From Pholiota molesta (Eukaryota; Basidiomycota; Agaricomycetes; Agaricales; Strophariaceae): a stretch of 64,000 nucleotides of DNA. Positions 1 to 12,354 of this stretch are shown here, one piece after another. The notes under the pieces are model-generated. The model was given only the letters and a program-made list of their open reading frames with translations, was not told the origin of the DNA and searched no databases. The number at the start of each line of letters is the position of its first letter. Positions within the stretch are counted from its first letter, which is position 1. The stretch spans positions 1-64,000 of the forward strand of contig JACGCK010000051.1 in assembly GCA_014925825.1 (NCBI GenBank), written 5' to 3'. Made by a program: the position numbers and the translations under genes.

Positions 1-2172
1 TTACCTGGTCTGATTTACGCGGTGACCGTAAATCAGCCAGGGTCGCGTAAATCGAGTGCGGCATCGCTTACCGGCATGCGTCGGGCATTGAAGCCTTTTG
101 ATGCGCTCGAGTTCTGTGCAAGACGCGTACATGGGCAAGCAGAAAGACTCTGAAAGAGTGTATGGGCCACTGAATTTGACCCGTAGACACTGTTGCATGC
201 AGTGTAGACATTTCCGAATGAAAATAACACAGTGATGAGGTGATAATATTACTGGAAATGCGAAATTAGGTGTACCAAGGAGTTTTCAGGGTTCCTGGAT
301 GAAATTGAATGAGCATTTATGTGTGTGAAGAGGTAAAAAATGCGCCGCAGGCGCTGAAAATTATTTATAGTGTACCGAAATTAATTTATTGGCCTATACA
401 TCACCTATGTGCCCGTTGATGACAGGGGAGACGAAAGCGCACAGAAGCGCGCATAGCTGGCAAGGTGAATGTCGCGCGGCAGAGAAGATGATGCGCCGCG
501 GCACGCAAATGACAGCGCGGGAACCATGGCGTGTAAATCAAGGCTAGCGAACAGCAGCAGCCGGGGGCCAGGGCCCCGCAGGCGAGCCAACTAGCTCAAT
601 TGCGTAAATCAGGCTGTAAATCAAGCGTAAATCAGGCGTTCGTTTCTGTAAATCTTACGAAGGTAAGTACTTACTCTGCCAAAATGTCTACTTACCTGCA
701 CTTACCAAACTGAACTGGCCGCGCCCGCCGTGAACTAGTCACTTCTCTCTTCATTTATTTCGGTATTCCGCGCATTTCTCCGCATTTCTGGCCCTTACAG
801 TGCGTACACAAGCTAAATACATAGAGAAAGAGCTAATTTACTTTTACTGGTGTCCTCCCCCATAATAGCGGCCCCCCAGGACAGGCTGCGCGCGCACGCG
901 CGCCGCGAAAAATGCCAGCGAGGCGCCCCACGCACCCTGAATTTAAGCGCGCGCCGACCGCGGCGTGATCCGAGACACGGCGATCATGCACGTGCACGCG
1001 GCATCGCGGCATTCCCAATCGAGCGTAAATCATCCGGGATAAGTAGCCGAATGCGCTTTGATACCACGGCAAAGACATCACATGGGCCAGTGATCCCGCT
1101 TTCCTTGTCGGAAAAGCCACAAAGAGTGCACCGTGAAACTCAGATGCCGCAGCAAGGCTCAGCAAGGGTTCTCTGATGGGACGAGTTGAAAAAGTGATAT
1201 GTTGAAAAATGAATATCACTTTAAATCATTATAATTTATCTCTTTTGGGTATAGATGGTAATTCTCGTATATTTGTCTTACGCAAAAAAAAAGTAGTTAG
1301 AACAAGCAGTGGTACCAGAGGAATATATAGCACATTCAGATCGTTTTGGCAGATACCCCGTAGAATAGACATATGTTTCAATCTGCACAGATTCGCATAA
1401 TGATGAATTTCCGGCGAACTGGACTGACCGTCGGTCAACAACCCGGTGTGGCGCCTCACTCCGGCCGGTAATCGGTAACCGGGAACTGCCATCGGCCCTC
1501 TGACTACTACCACCACCACCGCTCTTGTCGCCGCCACCCGCCTCCCTTGCCACTCTGAATACGCCCCGCCTCTCAACCATCAAATAGTCTATGTTATGTA
1601 AAGCAAGATTGTTAAATACTGAATACGAATGTATTGTATTCTGCGTTGGCCCGGTACGTATTTTCTACTTGAACAAACAACAGGGTGCAATGCCCCTGTA
1701 CATAGCCGAATTACTGTGAGCGCTCAGCGCTGCGGATGACTTCCAGATGACTTGGATACCGTTTGTTGATATATCACACGAAAAGCTCTTGGAACACTTT
1801 GAAATCCCAGCTTGAGTCGACATCTCACTGGCAGTACATACTACATAGTCTCTTGGCTGCGGTAAATTGTTCTGCAGTCACCCAAAAACTACTTTGAGGC
1901 TAGAGCCTAGAACCACCAGAACAAACGATGAGTGAGTCATGCGTCTGACGTCTGTGACAGCCTAGCATTCCTCCATTTCTAACTATTTAATCAACCCTTA
2001 AAGTGGTAGCACAAAAGAATGAGGGTATACGCCACGACACACATAAGTAATTGAGAATACACTTCGGCTTCGGAAGCTGTTCTCTGATGACGGCAAATGG
2101 ATACTTATATAAACCCGCGCGTCATGTCTTTCGAACGTTCGTTTCTGGCTCGCTACCGACCATTGACCAACC
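1..2172. repeat. Gene-free region with GTAAATC repeat cluster
   Basis: No gene recognised. The heptamer GTAAATC occurs on the + strand near 29, 47, 533, 604, 616, 627, 648 and 1025, and once inverted at 12-18. The copies at 10-19 and 27-36 form a perfect 10-bp inverted repeat around a 7-nt loop. Three copies lie within 30 bases near 604-633, mostly in the context gcGTAAATCag. This resembles the subterminal repeats of a DNA transposon or MITE, but no transposase, target-site duplication or second end is visible, so the mobile-element reading is an inference. The open frames here, up to about 128 codons, look like chance. Confidence 0.4.
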
Positions 2173-3471
2173 ATGTCGAGCACTTCTGAGGACCAGATAG
2201 TGCTTCCCAATCCATTTACGCCTATGGCTTTCCTGCCACCAAAGGTGGCCTTCCAAATTACGCTCAACAATTATGTAGCAGTCGGAATAACAGCTGTAAG
2301 TCTTACCGTGCTGATTCTTTGATGTTCGGTCTTCATTCATAACGCTGTTTCGCTAGGTGCTGATCTGGGACATCTTGACCCACCTCTCAGAAGACTATCG
2401 GATCCTTACTAGACATCGTATCAGGTTTCCTACCATTACATATTTTGTGGCAAGGTACGTCGAAACTATCGCTGTTGCCTCACCTGTGTATACTCAAGCA
2501 TGAGAAGGATTTCCATTCTTCTATACGTGATCACATGCGTCGTCTTCAAGAGTAAGTTGGCACTCAAACTGCTCAGTTGAAGTCGTTACGATGAACCTGA
2601 ATCTCCAGCGGCTCCAACTAATGCCTGTGTGAAACTTGGACAAATCATGGAATGGTGCTTCCTCATTGTGCAATCGTCGACATCTCTCCTCTTCGTCCTG
2701 CGCGTCTGGGCTATATATCGCAAAAATTACTATGTTTGCGCCTTCTTTGCTGTCACTTGGCTAGCTGTGGTGGGTTCCACTGTAAATGTTGGGCTATCCT
2801 TGGAGGTAGGCAATATCGGAACCACCAGGTATTGCGTATATACGCGCTCACCGGATTCCATTCTGACCTTCGTCATGGCACTCGTCCATGAGACCCTCAT
2901 CTTCTTTGCTATTACCTGGCTACTCGTGCATAGTATGCTCGCAGATCGTAATCTCAGCCAAGGTGTCCGAATAGTTGTATTTGGGGATTACCTACCGATT
3001 TTCTCCAAAGCGTTACTCAAGGATGGTCAGTTGTATTACCTGTAAGTCCTTGGGGATTCACTTTATCAAATTTGCGCGTTAATGATTTTGTCTCTTTATC
3101 GAAGGACTACACTGACGACAAATCTTGGAGCCGTCATCCTATACTATATGCCCATGGCTCTAGGCTACAAGATTCTATTGCTACTACCAAATCTCGCGCT
3201 CACGAACCTCATGGCGTGCCGAGTGTACAGGAAAACAAAACTTGGATCTTGGGAGTCTTCGATGGACACTACGCAACTGCGCTTTCATATGACCACAAGA
3301 AAATCAGAGGACCCAGTAATACCCTTATATCTCGGCACAGAGCCACGACAATTCCAGGAAACGGAGTCGCGGATACAGGCCGACTCTTCTGTTACAGATC
3401 TTGAAGACATTGGTTCTGGAAGCGTCAAGAAGACTGGTACCGGGGATATGGTATTAGTAGCAGATCCTTGA
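2173..3471 (+). CDS. DUF6533-type seven-helix membrane protein
   Basis: A multi-exon gene starting with MSSTSEDQIVLPNPF and ending DMVLVADP. After the first intron the protein reads VLIWDILTHLSEDYRI, the usual opening of the DUF6533 domain of basidiomycete membrane proteins: a helix followed by an acidic-aromatic stretch. Several further hydrophobic helices follow (for example LLYVITCVVF, WCFLIVQSSTSLLFVLRVW, FFAITWLLVH), then a polar cytoplasmic tail of about 80 residues rich in Ser, Thr and Glu. About five short GT-AG introns join in frame, for instance after 2295 and before 2357. The family is abundant in Agaricomycetes, looks GPCR-like and has no established ligand or function. A second member lies at 24014-25831. 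The domain call is firm and the function is unknown. Confidence 0.8.
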
Positions 3472-3574
3472 GAACAAAGTAAGCGTCTCCCCGAAACTTT
3501 TGATTGAATCATATTAAAGGATATAAAGATCTTGTAGCGATTGACATAATTTATGGGTCCACTCAAGGTCCACA

Positions 3575-5068
3575 TCACTTGCTCGGTTCATCAAGGCTGT
3601 CGATGGGGTCGTCAATATTTCTAATAGAACCACGATACAATTTCCTGGCCGAAAGCAACAACCACACGGAGACGAATATGAACACGCCCATTATGATAAC
3701 CACTGAATAGTATATAATTAAAGCCATTAGCTCGTTGTAATAAGACGAATGTTTTCAGCGTTGACAGGATGTCCTATACCGTCGGTGACTGTCCAGGTGG
3801 GAAGACAAGCATCACCACCATGAAGGTGACCCATGCGACCGACGGCGACGGCCCCAATAGGAACGGTCCAGCGTCCTAAACTGAAGAGACCAGATAAATT
3901 TAGATCTTCCAGAAGTAATGCGAAGGAATTTGAGCGCGGCGTAGGAGGTATACAATCCAATAACCGAAGAGCTAATATACTGAGATCAGCTCACGAGCTT
4001 GAGTAAGTGTTATTTAGAACAGTGGCTCACCCTGCGAGCGACGTAAACGCTGTCTCTGAGAACTCCGGAAAAGCAAACAGTGAGGCAATGCCGCATACAT
4101 TGATACAAGCCATACGGCATTGACTGGCGTTTGAGTGTGACGATTGACTTTCTTGCAATACCGCGAACCAGGGATTGCGTTATCTCTTGCAAAAGCAAAC
4201 ACAAAACGGGAGGCATCAACTACCTGCGCAGCACCACTGAGTACTGCGAACAGCGTAAGTCAGGGATTTTCAATGTTTAAATCAAAACACGTACTGGCCA
4301 CAATGAAAAACGACCAGATGGTCAGCATCCATCCAAGGCATGCGGTAACGAAAACTGAGACGACAATCGCGAGTGGTGCTGAGCGGGCTGCATTGGACGT
4401 CTCTTCAAATATATGAGCGGCAGAGTCATCTCAAGAGAACGCCAATATTCTACCCACAGAACCATACAGAAGATTCAACTTACAACCCGTCAAAGCCCAC
4501 ATAGGAGCCATGAATGCTATCATGGATGCCCATCCGTCTGAACGTAAATTTCAGGGACTCGTGGATCAATTGAAAGATCTGGAAGACAACATACCATTGG
4601 TCCACCCTGAGTTATTTTCGGATAGAGTGAAGGCATCTGAAGTCGATGCTCTCTTTGCATGATGCAGAAAGAGCAAGAAGAGAGATAATTGCTACAATGG
4701 TAGTCCCGACTACGACAAGGGTGAGTAAGCATGAAATACAGGCGAGAGATTCGGTCAAGATAGGTTCCAGAGGTCTTCAAAGCTTGGGAAAACCGATGAC
4801 AAGTTCCAGCTTCAAGTTCTTCCTGCAAGAGTGTTCCACGGCCGTAAAACGGCACTAAAAACAGTGTCAAGAATGGGACTCGTGTGCCAATTGAGATGCA
4901 AAGACGACGAGATGTGAATTGGACATGAAATAACTTGGAATAGACTACAAGTACATTCTGCACTTGCATCTCACGAGTAGTTTTGCGTGGAGACCATGGA
5001 ACTGCGCAAGGAGTGAAGATGGCACGGCACAGGCTTGGCAAACTCGTTTCTTTGACACCACGTGACAT
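3575..5068 (-). pseudogene. Decayed amino-acid permease (APC superfamily, GABA-permease-like)
   Basis: Minus-strand fragments in several frames match the C-terminal two thirds of a fungal amino-acid permease. In order: AIISLLALSASCKE, ARSAPLAIVVSVFVTACLGW, DASRFVFAFARDNAIPGSRY with TQTPVNAVW, FSETAFTSLA, SSVIGLYTSYA, SLGRWTVPIGAV, WVTFMVVMLVFPPGQSP, and VVIIMGVFIFVSVW before the stop at 3575. Plausible GT-AG introns remain, for example around 4250-4300. Between consecutive blocks the frame changes at about 4096, 3895 and 3839, and the N-terminal helices are not recognisable. An intact member would import amino acids or GABA through the plasma membrane. I read this as a relic that is 5' truncated or badly degraded. 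Each break could also be one or two bases missing from a short run, so a sequencing contribution cannot be excluded. Confidence 0.75.
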
Positions 5069-5221
5069 GATATCTCTCTAAAAATAGTTCACCTCAGCAG
5101 CGGCTCGGAGTTGGCAGCGAGAGTTCACTGATATTTTGTGTTCCTGCGAACAAGCGTTTTGCTACGTTCTTATCGATCTTCCTGAGCTTTCTTCTCTTAC
5201 ATTATCTGCACCTTCACAATT

Positions 5222-6901
5222 ATGCCCCCGAAACGGGTTCTAATTGGGTTCGGCGTAGACGTGGATGCCGTTGCAGGATGGTGCGGCTTAATTCGGAGAG
5301 ACTTGACCCCAAAGCGCCTATTGATCTTACCCAAGGCTGGGATCTTATGGAGGAGAAGACTCCCCCTTGGATATTTCGAGGGTGAGCAGCAGTTGAATTT
5401 GGGTTTGGCTGAATCCTACTCTCTGACAATCTCAATAGGGAATGTACGCGGGAGAAGTAGGCGTCCCACGACTCTTGAAGTTATTCAACAAGTACAAGAT
5501 ACAAACGACGTGGTTCATTCCTGGTATGTAGTTAGTTTTTATAGTACATGCTACACTGCCCTAACTTTGACTAGGACACAGCTTGGAAACATTTCCAGAA
5601 GAGATGAAGATGGTAAGGGATGCAGGGCATGAAATGTAAGTAATTTATTTCAAGAATTTATGTCTAACTCAAGCGAAAAAATTAGTGGTCTGCACGGCTA
5701 CTCTCATGAGGTATTTATTTACCTAATTTTGAGGCCAGTTTGAATAATCTCTGCGTCGGCAGAACCCCACAGCAATGACCCCAGAGCAGCAAAAGGATGT
5801 GCTGGAATATACTTACAAACTTCTTACTGAGTTCAATCACGGTATTCCTCCCAAGGTAAGATTCAGCTTGATGTGTGCCCGTCTGGTACCATTTTCGCGC
5901 AAGTAACGATATGTATCTACAGGGAAATGTTGCGCCGTGGTGGGAAACCAGCAAAGAAGGGACAATGATGCTCTTAGAGAAGGGCATCGAGTACGGTGGG
6001 TCTTCCAGTGCACTCTTTATAGAAATATTTCTTTTAATTTTACAATCTAAAAGACCATTCTAGTATGGCGCATGAGTACGTATTTGTTTTACACAACAAA
6101 ATAAGCGCCCATTTCGAAACACGAATGCAGTTCCCAAGCCTACTACATGCGAGACGCAGACTCTTGGACAAAAATAGATTACGATGCTAAGGCAGCGACG
6201 TGGATGAAGCCCCTCGTAAGAGGAAATGAGACAGGTTTAGTTTGCATTCCTGCCAATTGGTATCTGGAAGACATGACGCCTATGATGTGAGCTTTCTTAA
6301 ATTGAACGGATTCAGACAGTCGAGTGTGAAGATCGAACTTGAAGTTAATGTACAACCTTTCTAGGTTTATGAAAGCCAGCCCAAACTCACATGGATGGGT
6401 GAGCACACAGATGCCTTGGGTATACAACGAATCCTTATTGTTTAGGTTGATACGAGAGTCGTTGAACAGCTTTGGAAAGATACATTTTCGTATTGCTACA
6501 GGTGAGATTCTCAAGTCTATCCGAAAACAAAGGTCTCTTAACGCATAACGTGCTGTATATATATTCAAGGGAAGAAGAAGAATTCACCTTTCCTCTTTCC
6601 ATACACCCTGATGTTAGCGGGTAAGTGGCTTCGCTCTCTAGTCTTTCACGGATACTGATGATCGAGATACAGTCGACCCCATGTCCTCCTCATGCTCGTG
6701 AGTCTGCAGCTTTATTATCGTGTCCCGTACCCGGAGTTCCTTTTATCTTGCGCCACACAGGAACGGTTTATTGAATGGATCAACACTCATGAGAACGTCC
6801 ACTGGGTCCCGATGGTCGAAATGGCTCGTGAGTTCCGGAGGAAAAACAAACCAGCAGCCAGGGCAAAAATACCATCCGGATACGAGGAGCATAAGAAATA
6901 A
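5222..6901 (+). CDS. Polysaccharide deacetylase family protein (PgdA-like, no signal peptide)
   Basis: A gene of about ten small exons whose joined product runs from [20 protein letters not shown] to SGYEEHKK, roughly 300 residues. It follows the bacterial PgdA-like branch of the NodB polysaccharide deacetylase fold. [10 protein letters not shown] carries the metal and catalytic aspartates. TTWFIPGH and [13 protein letters not shown] follow, and HGYSH supplies the two metal-binding histidines. VAPWWETS and [16 protein letters not shown] complete the pattern. Every splice junction I tested is in frame, for example TG|G after the first exon and AGG|gtgagc in the second. No secretion signal is visible, unlike classical chitin deacetylases, so the protein is probably cytosolic. 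The substrate is unknown; the family includes peptidoglycan deacetylase and cyclic-amide hydrolase relatives. The gene looks intact. Confidence 0.85.
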
Positions 6902-7313
6902 TATATTTCACAGAAAGTTCCAGTACTGATGCTATTGTGCTCTGTCAGGCGAATGCATCAGGGTCGAACCTGGGTTGAATACCGCTATTTTATTTCTTTT
7001 GTCTTTGGACATATGTACGCGGTGCAAACTTGACAATAAATATTCGCTCATTTTTCTGACAAGATTAGAATTCACGTAAGGATGGCAAGCTACATAGACC
7101 AATACAGTCCAAAAAACCAAAACCACACGTAAATATGTCGGCTCAATAAAGTTACGCCACACTACCGATACAAATGTTTTTTTAAACCCAATCACTCTAC
7201 GCTCGGTCTAATACTACCCTTCACGGCGGGCTCACGCTCCCAAAGACGCAAGTATAGCAGTCATATTATATATATCGAGGCAGGGGCACGCCGACGTGCC
7301 CCCGAAAAGAAGC

Positions 7314-9088
7314 TCATGCATCGACGTGCATTTTCCCCTCCTCATCCGACTCGTCCGGTGAATTCACAGCTGCGTACGCCGTCATACTGTATGCGGGGTC
7401 GTCATCGATGGACGCGGGCTCGCGGGGGAGGACCTCGCGCGCGGGGAGGTCTTCGTCCCGAAGTGGAACAGGAAAAGGGACCTAGCAACAATTAAAGCGA
7501 GGAAAGGGTCGACGCTTGTCAGAGACGTAATATTGTCGTAGATATGAGGAAACGCGCTAACCTCCGGCTGGCGTCTGGGGGTCAGACTCGGACTGGCGCC
7601 ATTCATGATGGCATTTGGGGTGGCACCGCCCGATAAGCTCGCGCGCTCGTGAGCAGAAGTAGCAGCAGCAGCAGCGGTACCACTCCCGTTAACCCGAGGA
7701 CTCCTCAGGGGCAAGTCCTCTACATCCATCGCTCCAGCCGCGACATGTATAGGAATTTCACGCACGGGTGTGCGCCCGCCATTAGGCGGGGTAACGTCTT
7801 CGGGAGCGAGCGGGACCCCTGCTGATGACCCAGCACCGCCTCGGGGATCGCTTCGCCTTCTCGACCGGGAAGAAGCATTCGAAGGCCTCCGAGATGACGC
7901 GCTTCCCCTGCCACCCCCTGTGACGGTACCATTCGTACTGGCGGAAGACGGAGGAGGCATCGCCATAGACGGTGAATGCATTGAGTGAAGTGGCGGTGGC
8001 ATCGGTGAAAGAGCCGATCCGGGGGCTCCTGAGGTAGTCGAGGATAATGGCGGTGGTGGCATGGACCCCGGAGGAGGCATTGATGATGGATAGTGTGAGG
8101 AAGACGGGTATGGTGTTGAGGGAGTATGGGTGTCTGGGAAATACATTTGAGGGTATGCTGCCTGCGGTTGACTTGGGGGGAGGAATGGGGGGACGGAAGC
8201 GGAAGGTAGAGTGGGAGACATAGAGCCCGGCGTTGTAGGGAAATATCGACGATATAGAGATGGGTCTGCGAGATACATCGCGTCAAGGAGAAGACTGGAT
8301 GTGCTGTGTTATCTTCACTGAGAAATGACAACATGACGATGAACGTACTCATTCTCTGCTTGTAGTTTCTTCATCTTAGCATTCAGAGTCTCGAGCTCGC
8401 GTTGATGAGTCTCATGAGCCTTAGAGAAGTCAATCAATTATGACAAGTATAGTCGGAATGAGAGTCGGAATGAGTAGATGCGTTTCAAGACGTCAAGTTA
8501 TAAATCAGTCGTCCATTGGGAGAAGAGCGGTAAGAAAGGTTAATCATTAGATTGTGTAGTCGGTTCGAATGATTGGGCAAAGGCGTACCACGGTGACTTT
8601 ATCATACTTCTCCCTCATCCGTTGAAATCTATCATGCATTGAAGTCAGTATACCACAAGTTCAAGAGACGGGACGCAATGCTTCGGAGAGAAATGGTACA
8701 CACTTGTCCTTGTACGAAACATTTCTTTCCGAATGCACCTAAGATTGGCATGGGCTCAACGTTATTCGGTTCAATATTTTGAAATACACACCTTGCTTGC
8801 GCGTTCCCGTTCTTGTTCCTTCTGCTCCCTTTCCCTTTCGCGTGCCCAATCCCGGTCTCTCTGTTCTTGCTCTCTTTCTCTTTCTCTTTCTTTTTCCAGT
8901 TCCCGTTGCCGCTCCTTTTCTTCACGTTCTCTCTTCTTCTCTCTCTCCTTCTCCTTGTCTTTTTCCTTTTCCTTTTCTTTCCGCGGTTGCTCTCCCCGCG
9001 CAGCCCTGACGCTCTGCGGAGGAGGGAGGCTAATAGTGAGGGTGGTCTCCATGGAGTGACCAGGAGCGGAATGGAACTTGGCGATCAT
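7314..9088 (-). CDS. Low-complexity nuclear-type protein with coiled coil
   Basis: Spliced minus-strand gene beginning MIAKFHSAPGHSMETTL. The first exon (8792-9088) continues into a stretch of about 70 residues made almost only of Lys, Glu and Arg. Two small exons then give SYKDKFQRMREKYDKVTV and AHETHQRELETLNAKMKKLQ, a leucine-heptad coiled coil resembling a bZIP or structural coiled coil. It continues LLLDAMYLADPSLYRRYFP and then a long Pro, Ser and Met-rich tail. The final exon reads VPFPVPLRDEDLPARE and ends DEEGKMHVDA. The splice at about 7482 removes a segment that would otherwise stay open to a different end. I do not recognise a named family. Charged N-terminus, coiled coil and disordered tail suggest a nuclear or scaffold role, but this is inference. 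The frame is intact despite many proline runs. Confidence 0.65.
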
Positions 9089-10046
9089 GGTTCAGCGAAT
9101 ATATAGCTGGCGGCGAGGTGAGACTCCGGATTGTCGAAAAAGTCACGGTTTACAAATTCCAGCACGGCTTTGAATGAACGACGTCAATGACTGGAAGAGA
9201 TGATATCAATCACGTAGTGGCGCAGAGGTGTTGGCGCTCTCGTTATCGGGATCCAAGATGGGTTCTGTTGATGGAAGCTAAAAGAAAGCCCCAAATATAT
9301 GGGCGAGGCGCACAGCAAGTGGCCCGTCAAGCGGTTACGTTGGTCGTTCAAGCACATTCGATTCAGCTCATTCTCAATTGGGCATTTACTTCCGCTCACG
9401 TGAGTGCTATGTTGCCTGAACTTGGAAGTTGAAAACCCGAAAAACTTCAACTTGCGCTTCCTTCTAAGTACTCTGACAATGACAGATACCGCTACAAGTG
9501 CACTGGCAATATCCTCAGCGCCAAATGTAAAGGGATATTTGGTCCTCAAACCACGGGAGCGACTGTATTTATACTCTTCGACAAACTACTCATAACTACG
9601 TGGCCGCCACAAAACCTTCGTTATTACTCATGCGAACACAGCAATCTTACACAAACCAGAATGATTTTCTCCTATCTGAGGTTGCCCAATCCAGATTATT
9701 GGGAACATGTGCAGTGAAATAGATGCCTCGGGCATGTCCAATACACTTCCACCACATCCTATTGTGCCATGCATGTATGTATCATGCAGGGGATTTGAAA
9801 TGATCCCCCAAGCCTCCTTTTTCACCTCATTTAGGCACATGACGCCCACACTTCGCAGTCCTGGGCCGGGAGCCTATCTTTAAAACATTTATCATCTAGG
9901 GAATCAAAACATCGACGCTACACGCGACTCATTCAGCACTTTCTCATCTACACCCACTATCAGATTCAGATATCCCATCGCAGGCGAAGCACCTCGTCAA
10001 TCGACATCGACATCCGATCACCTTCAGAATCAAAGCGATCAAGAAC
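9089..10046. other. Intergenic, no gene recognised
   Basis: The upstream regions of the minus-strand coiled-coil gene and the plus-strand aminotransferase lie here. Short open frames are present but none resembles a known protein, and no repeat or RNA gene was seen. Confidence 0.5.
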
Positions 10047-11563
10047 ATGAACGTCGAACACGCCCGATCGAACTTCCCCGTCCTTAGCACAGGCTTCATC
10101 TTCGCAGACAACGCCGGTGGCTCGCAGGCCGCCAAAGGCGTCGTCGACCGCATTAGCGATTACCTGCTGAACACGAACGTCCAGCTCGGCGCGGACTACG
10201 CGTACGGCGTGCAGAGCTCGACGCGGGTGTTCGTCGACGGCCCGCGCGAGGCGGCCAAGTTATTCAATGCGCACTCGCCCGATGAGATTGTATTTGGGGC
10301 CAGCTCGACGTTGAATTTCGATAATTTGTCGAGGGGATTGGAGAAGGATATTCAGCCGGGAGATGAGTTCATTATCACCGGGGAGCACGAAGGTAACTAA
10401 ATCGACTATCTATTAACTGGTTGATGGTTAATCTCTTCTTGCAAATCATACAGCAAACGCCGGCCCGTGGAAGAAGCTCGCTGCACGCAAGGGCGCCATC
10501 ATCAAGATATGGAGCCCCAGCCCAACCGTACCCGAGAATCCCTACTCGGTAAAACTGAAATTGGAAGAGCTCCTCCCTCTCGTCTCGTCCCGAACGCGTA
10601 TCGTCGCAATCACCGCGTGCTCCAACATCTTGGGCTCGATCGTCCCAGTGAAAGAGGTCGTCAAAGCGGTTCGCGCCGAAGCTAAAGCGCAGGGCGCGCC
10701 CAAAGTCGAGATCTCAGTGGACTGCGTCGCGTATGCGCCCCACCGCCTCATCGACGTCCAAGACTGGGACGTCGATTTCGCCGCATTTTCATTCTACAAG
10801 GTCTGTCTCGTCGCACCCAGATGGACCTGTCGACATTTAGCACTGATGCAACTAATCATTCGTGCGCACCAGGTATACGGGCCCCACATCTCGGGCATGT
10901 ACGTTCGATCAACTGCCCTAGAGCACTCCGTCAGCCCAATCGTGCACCACTTCCTCAAAGTCGACAAGGTCGCTTACAAGCTCCAACCCGGCGGCCCAGG
11001 CTACGAAGCGGTTTACGGCACCACCGGCGTCGTCCCGTATCTCCTTTCGCTGACGCCCCAGAACGACCTCAAAGCCAGCTTTGATGCCATCGCACAGCAT
11101 GAGCAAACGCTTCTGCAGCCGCTGATTGACTTCCTCATCGCCCCTGCGCAGAGGGAGCGCGGCGTGAGGATCGTGGGCGAGGAGACCGTGAATCTGGACA
11201 GGGTGCCGACTGTGAGCTTCGTCGTCGTCGGCCAAAAGCCGCTGAAGAGCCGGGCGATCGTCGAATACTTTGACGCGAAAGGAGGGGTCAGTGATTCTAC
11301 TTTACTTCTTTCCATCTATCTATTTTTGTATTCACGGCATTGGCATGGGACAGGTCGGAATTCGCTATGGCCATTTTTATGCGTACACCATGGTCGACCA
11401 ACTGTCGCCAAAGATAGACATAGACGAGGGTGTGGTCCGCATCTCGCTCGTACATTACAATACGGTCAAAGAAGTGGAGAAGATCATCGAAATTCTCAAG
11501 GAAGTCTTCGCGCAAGATGACCTTAGCCTTGCACCCAAGGAGCGTACCACGAGCGGTTATTGA
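10047..11563 (+). CDS. Class V aminotransferase / cysteine-desulfurase-like PLP enzyme
   Basis: Four exons encode about 435 residues from MNVEHARSNFPVLSTGFIFADNAGGSQAAK to ERTTSGY (N-terminal block FIFADNAGGSQ). The introns near 10392-10453, 10807-10873 and 11289-11354 all join in frame. The order of motifs is that of fold-type I, class V PLP enzymes: FADNAGGSQ at the N-terminus, VFGASSTLNF, the segment EISVDCVAYAPHRLIDV carrying the aspartate that contacts the pyridine nitrogen, and FAAFSFYKVYGPHISGMYV with the Schiff-base lysine at an exon boundary. A C-terminal small domain ends VVRISLVHYNTVKEVEKIIE. Members include SufS/NifS-type desulfurases, isopenicillin-N epimerase-like proteins and many fungal enzymes of unknown substrate. 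No transit peptide is visible, which argues against the mitochondrial Nfs1. The substrate is not assigned. Confidence 0.85.
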
Positions 11564-11761
11564 TTAAATGGCGTTGTACAACGATAACTACTGACTATTG
11601 TACATAGGAGTTCAAACAAATGTGTCCATTATTTTTGTACAGTTTGAGGCATGATGAAAAAAGTCCAATAACAAAAGTCCGACAAGTATGCATGGAGAAA
11701 GTCCAGTAGTATGTTCAACGATGTCCAATGGAGAAAAGGGGTGCTAACACTTAAAGGGTCA

Positions 11762-12354
11762 TTAGATGAAGCTTTTACCTCCCGTGATTGTGAATTTGGG
11801 AGAAAAGTTTCCGGAATCGCCGAACACTTGGGAAAGGAAGATAGTGCAGGTGATCAGTCAAACGCAATCTCGTAAAATCAGTGCGGGACTATGACTTACA
11901 GACGAGCTGATAGTCACTGCCGTTTATAACCCAGGGTACGACCACAGTCACTCTAGCATCCAGTATATTGAATTCTGCTGCAAGAACGACTTTTGGTGTC
12001 AAGCCATTAGCGAAAGACCAAGAAAATTGAATGCTGTAGGCGTGGTCGAAGACTAACCTGGGGTGGCAATACCACTTTTCACGAGCAAAATTTCGCCAAT
12101 ACTGTTCGTAATATTGACAGGGCGATTGGAAATATCCCTGGGCTCAGTTTCAGTATCTGCCTAAAGATTATGATACAAGAATTTATTACTAACCAAGTTA
12201 CATTATGGTGATTACCGACTTTCCAGACGGTGCCAGCATGTGGGTAGGTGACGGGCGGCGTGAAAACATCTCGAGTTTCGAGAGTTGGATGGGCCAGAAC
12301 ACTGGCGGCGGAGACGAGGAGCGTAGCAAAAGTCGTGATACTCGTGAACTTCAT
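11762..12354 (-). CDS. Small secreted Kre9/Knh1-like Ig-fold protein
   Basis: Minus-strand gene of four exons encoding about 120 residues. It opens with a clear signal peptide, MKFTSITTFATLLVSAASVLA, probably cut before HPTLETR. The mature part has PPVTYPHAGTVWKVGNHHNV and TWDISNRPVNITNS, then GEILLVKSGIATP, FNILDARVTVVVPW, NGSDYQLVLFGDSGNFSP and KFTI. This is the beta-sandwich found at the N-terminus of yeast Kre9/Knh1 and in many basidiomycete Ser/Thr-rich cell-wall proteins. The frame is kept only if the first intron uses the acceptor just before GGATATTTCC, which removes an extra GCAG-type acceptor. No Ser-rich tail or GPI signal follows, so this is a short, probably soluble, extracellular version. 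A role in the wall or at the surface is likely; the precise function is unknown. Confidence 0.75.

Noticed and set aside
1..1200. Open frames in the repeat region as transposase remnants
   Set aside because: None shows a catalytic motif or any resemblance to a known transposase.
6955..6985. tRNA B-box-like string (minus strand GGTTCGACCC)
   Set aside because: No T-stem pairing, anticodon arm or A-box at the right distance could be drawn.
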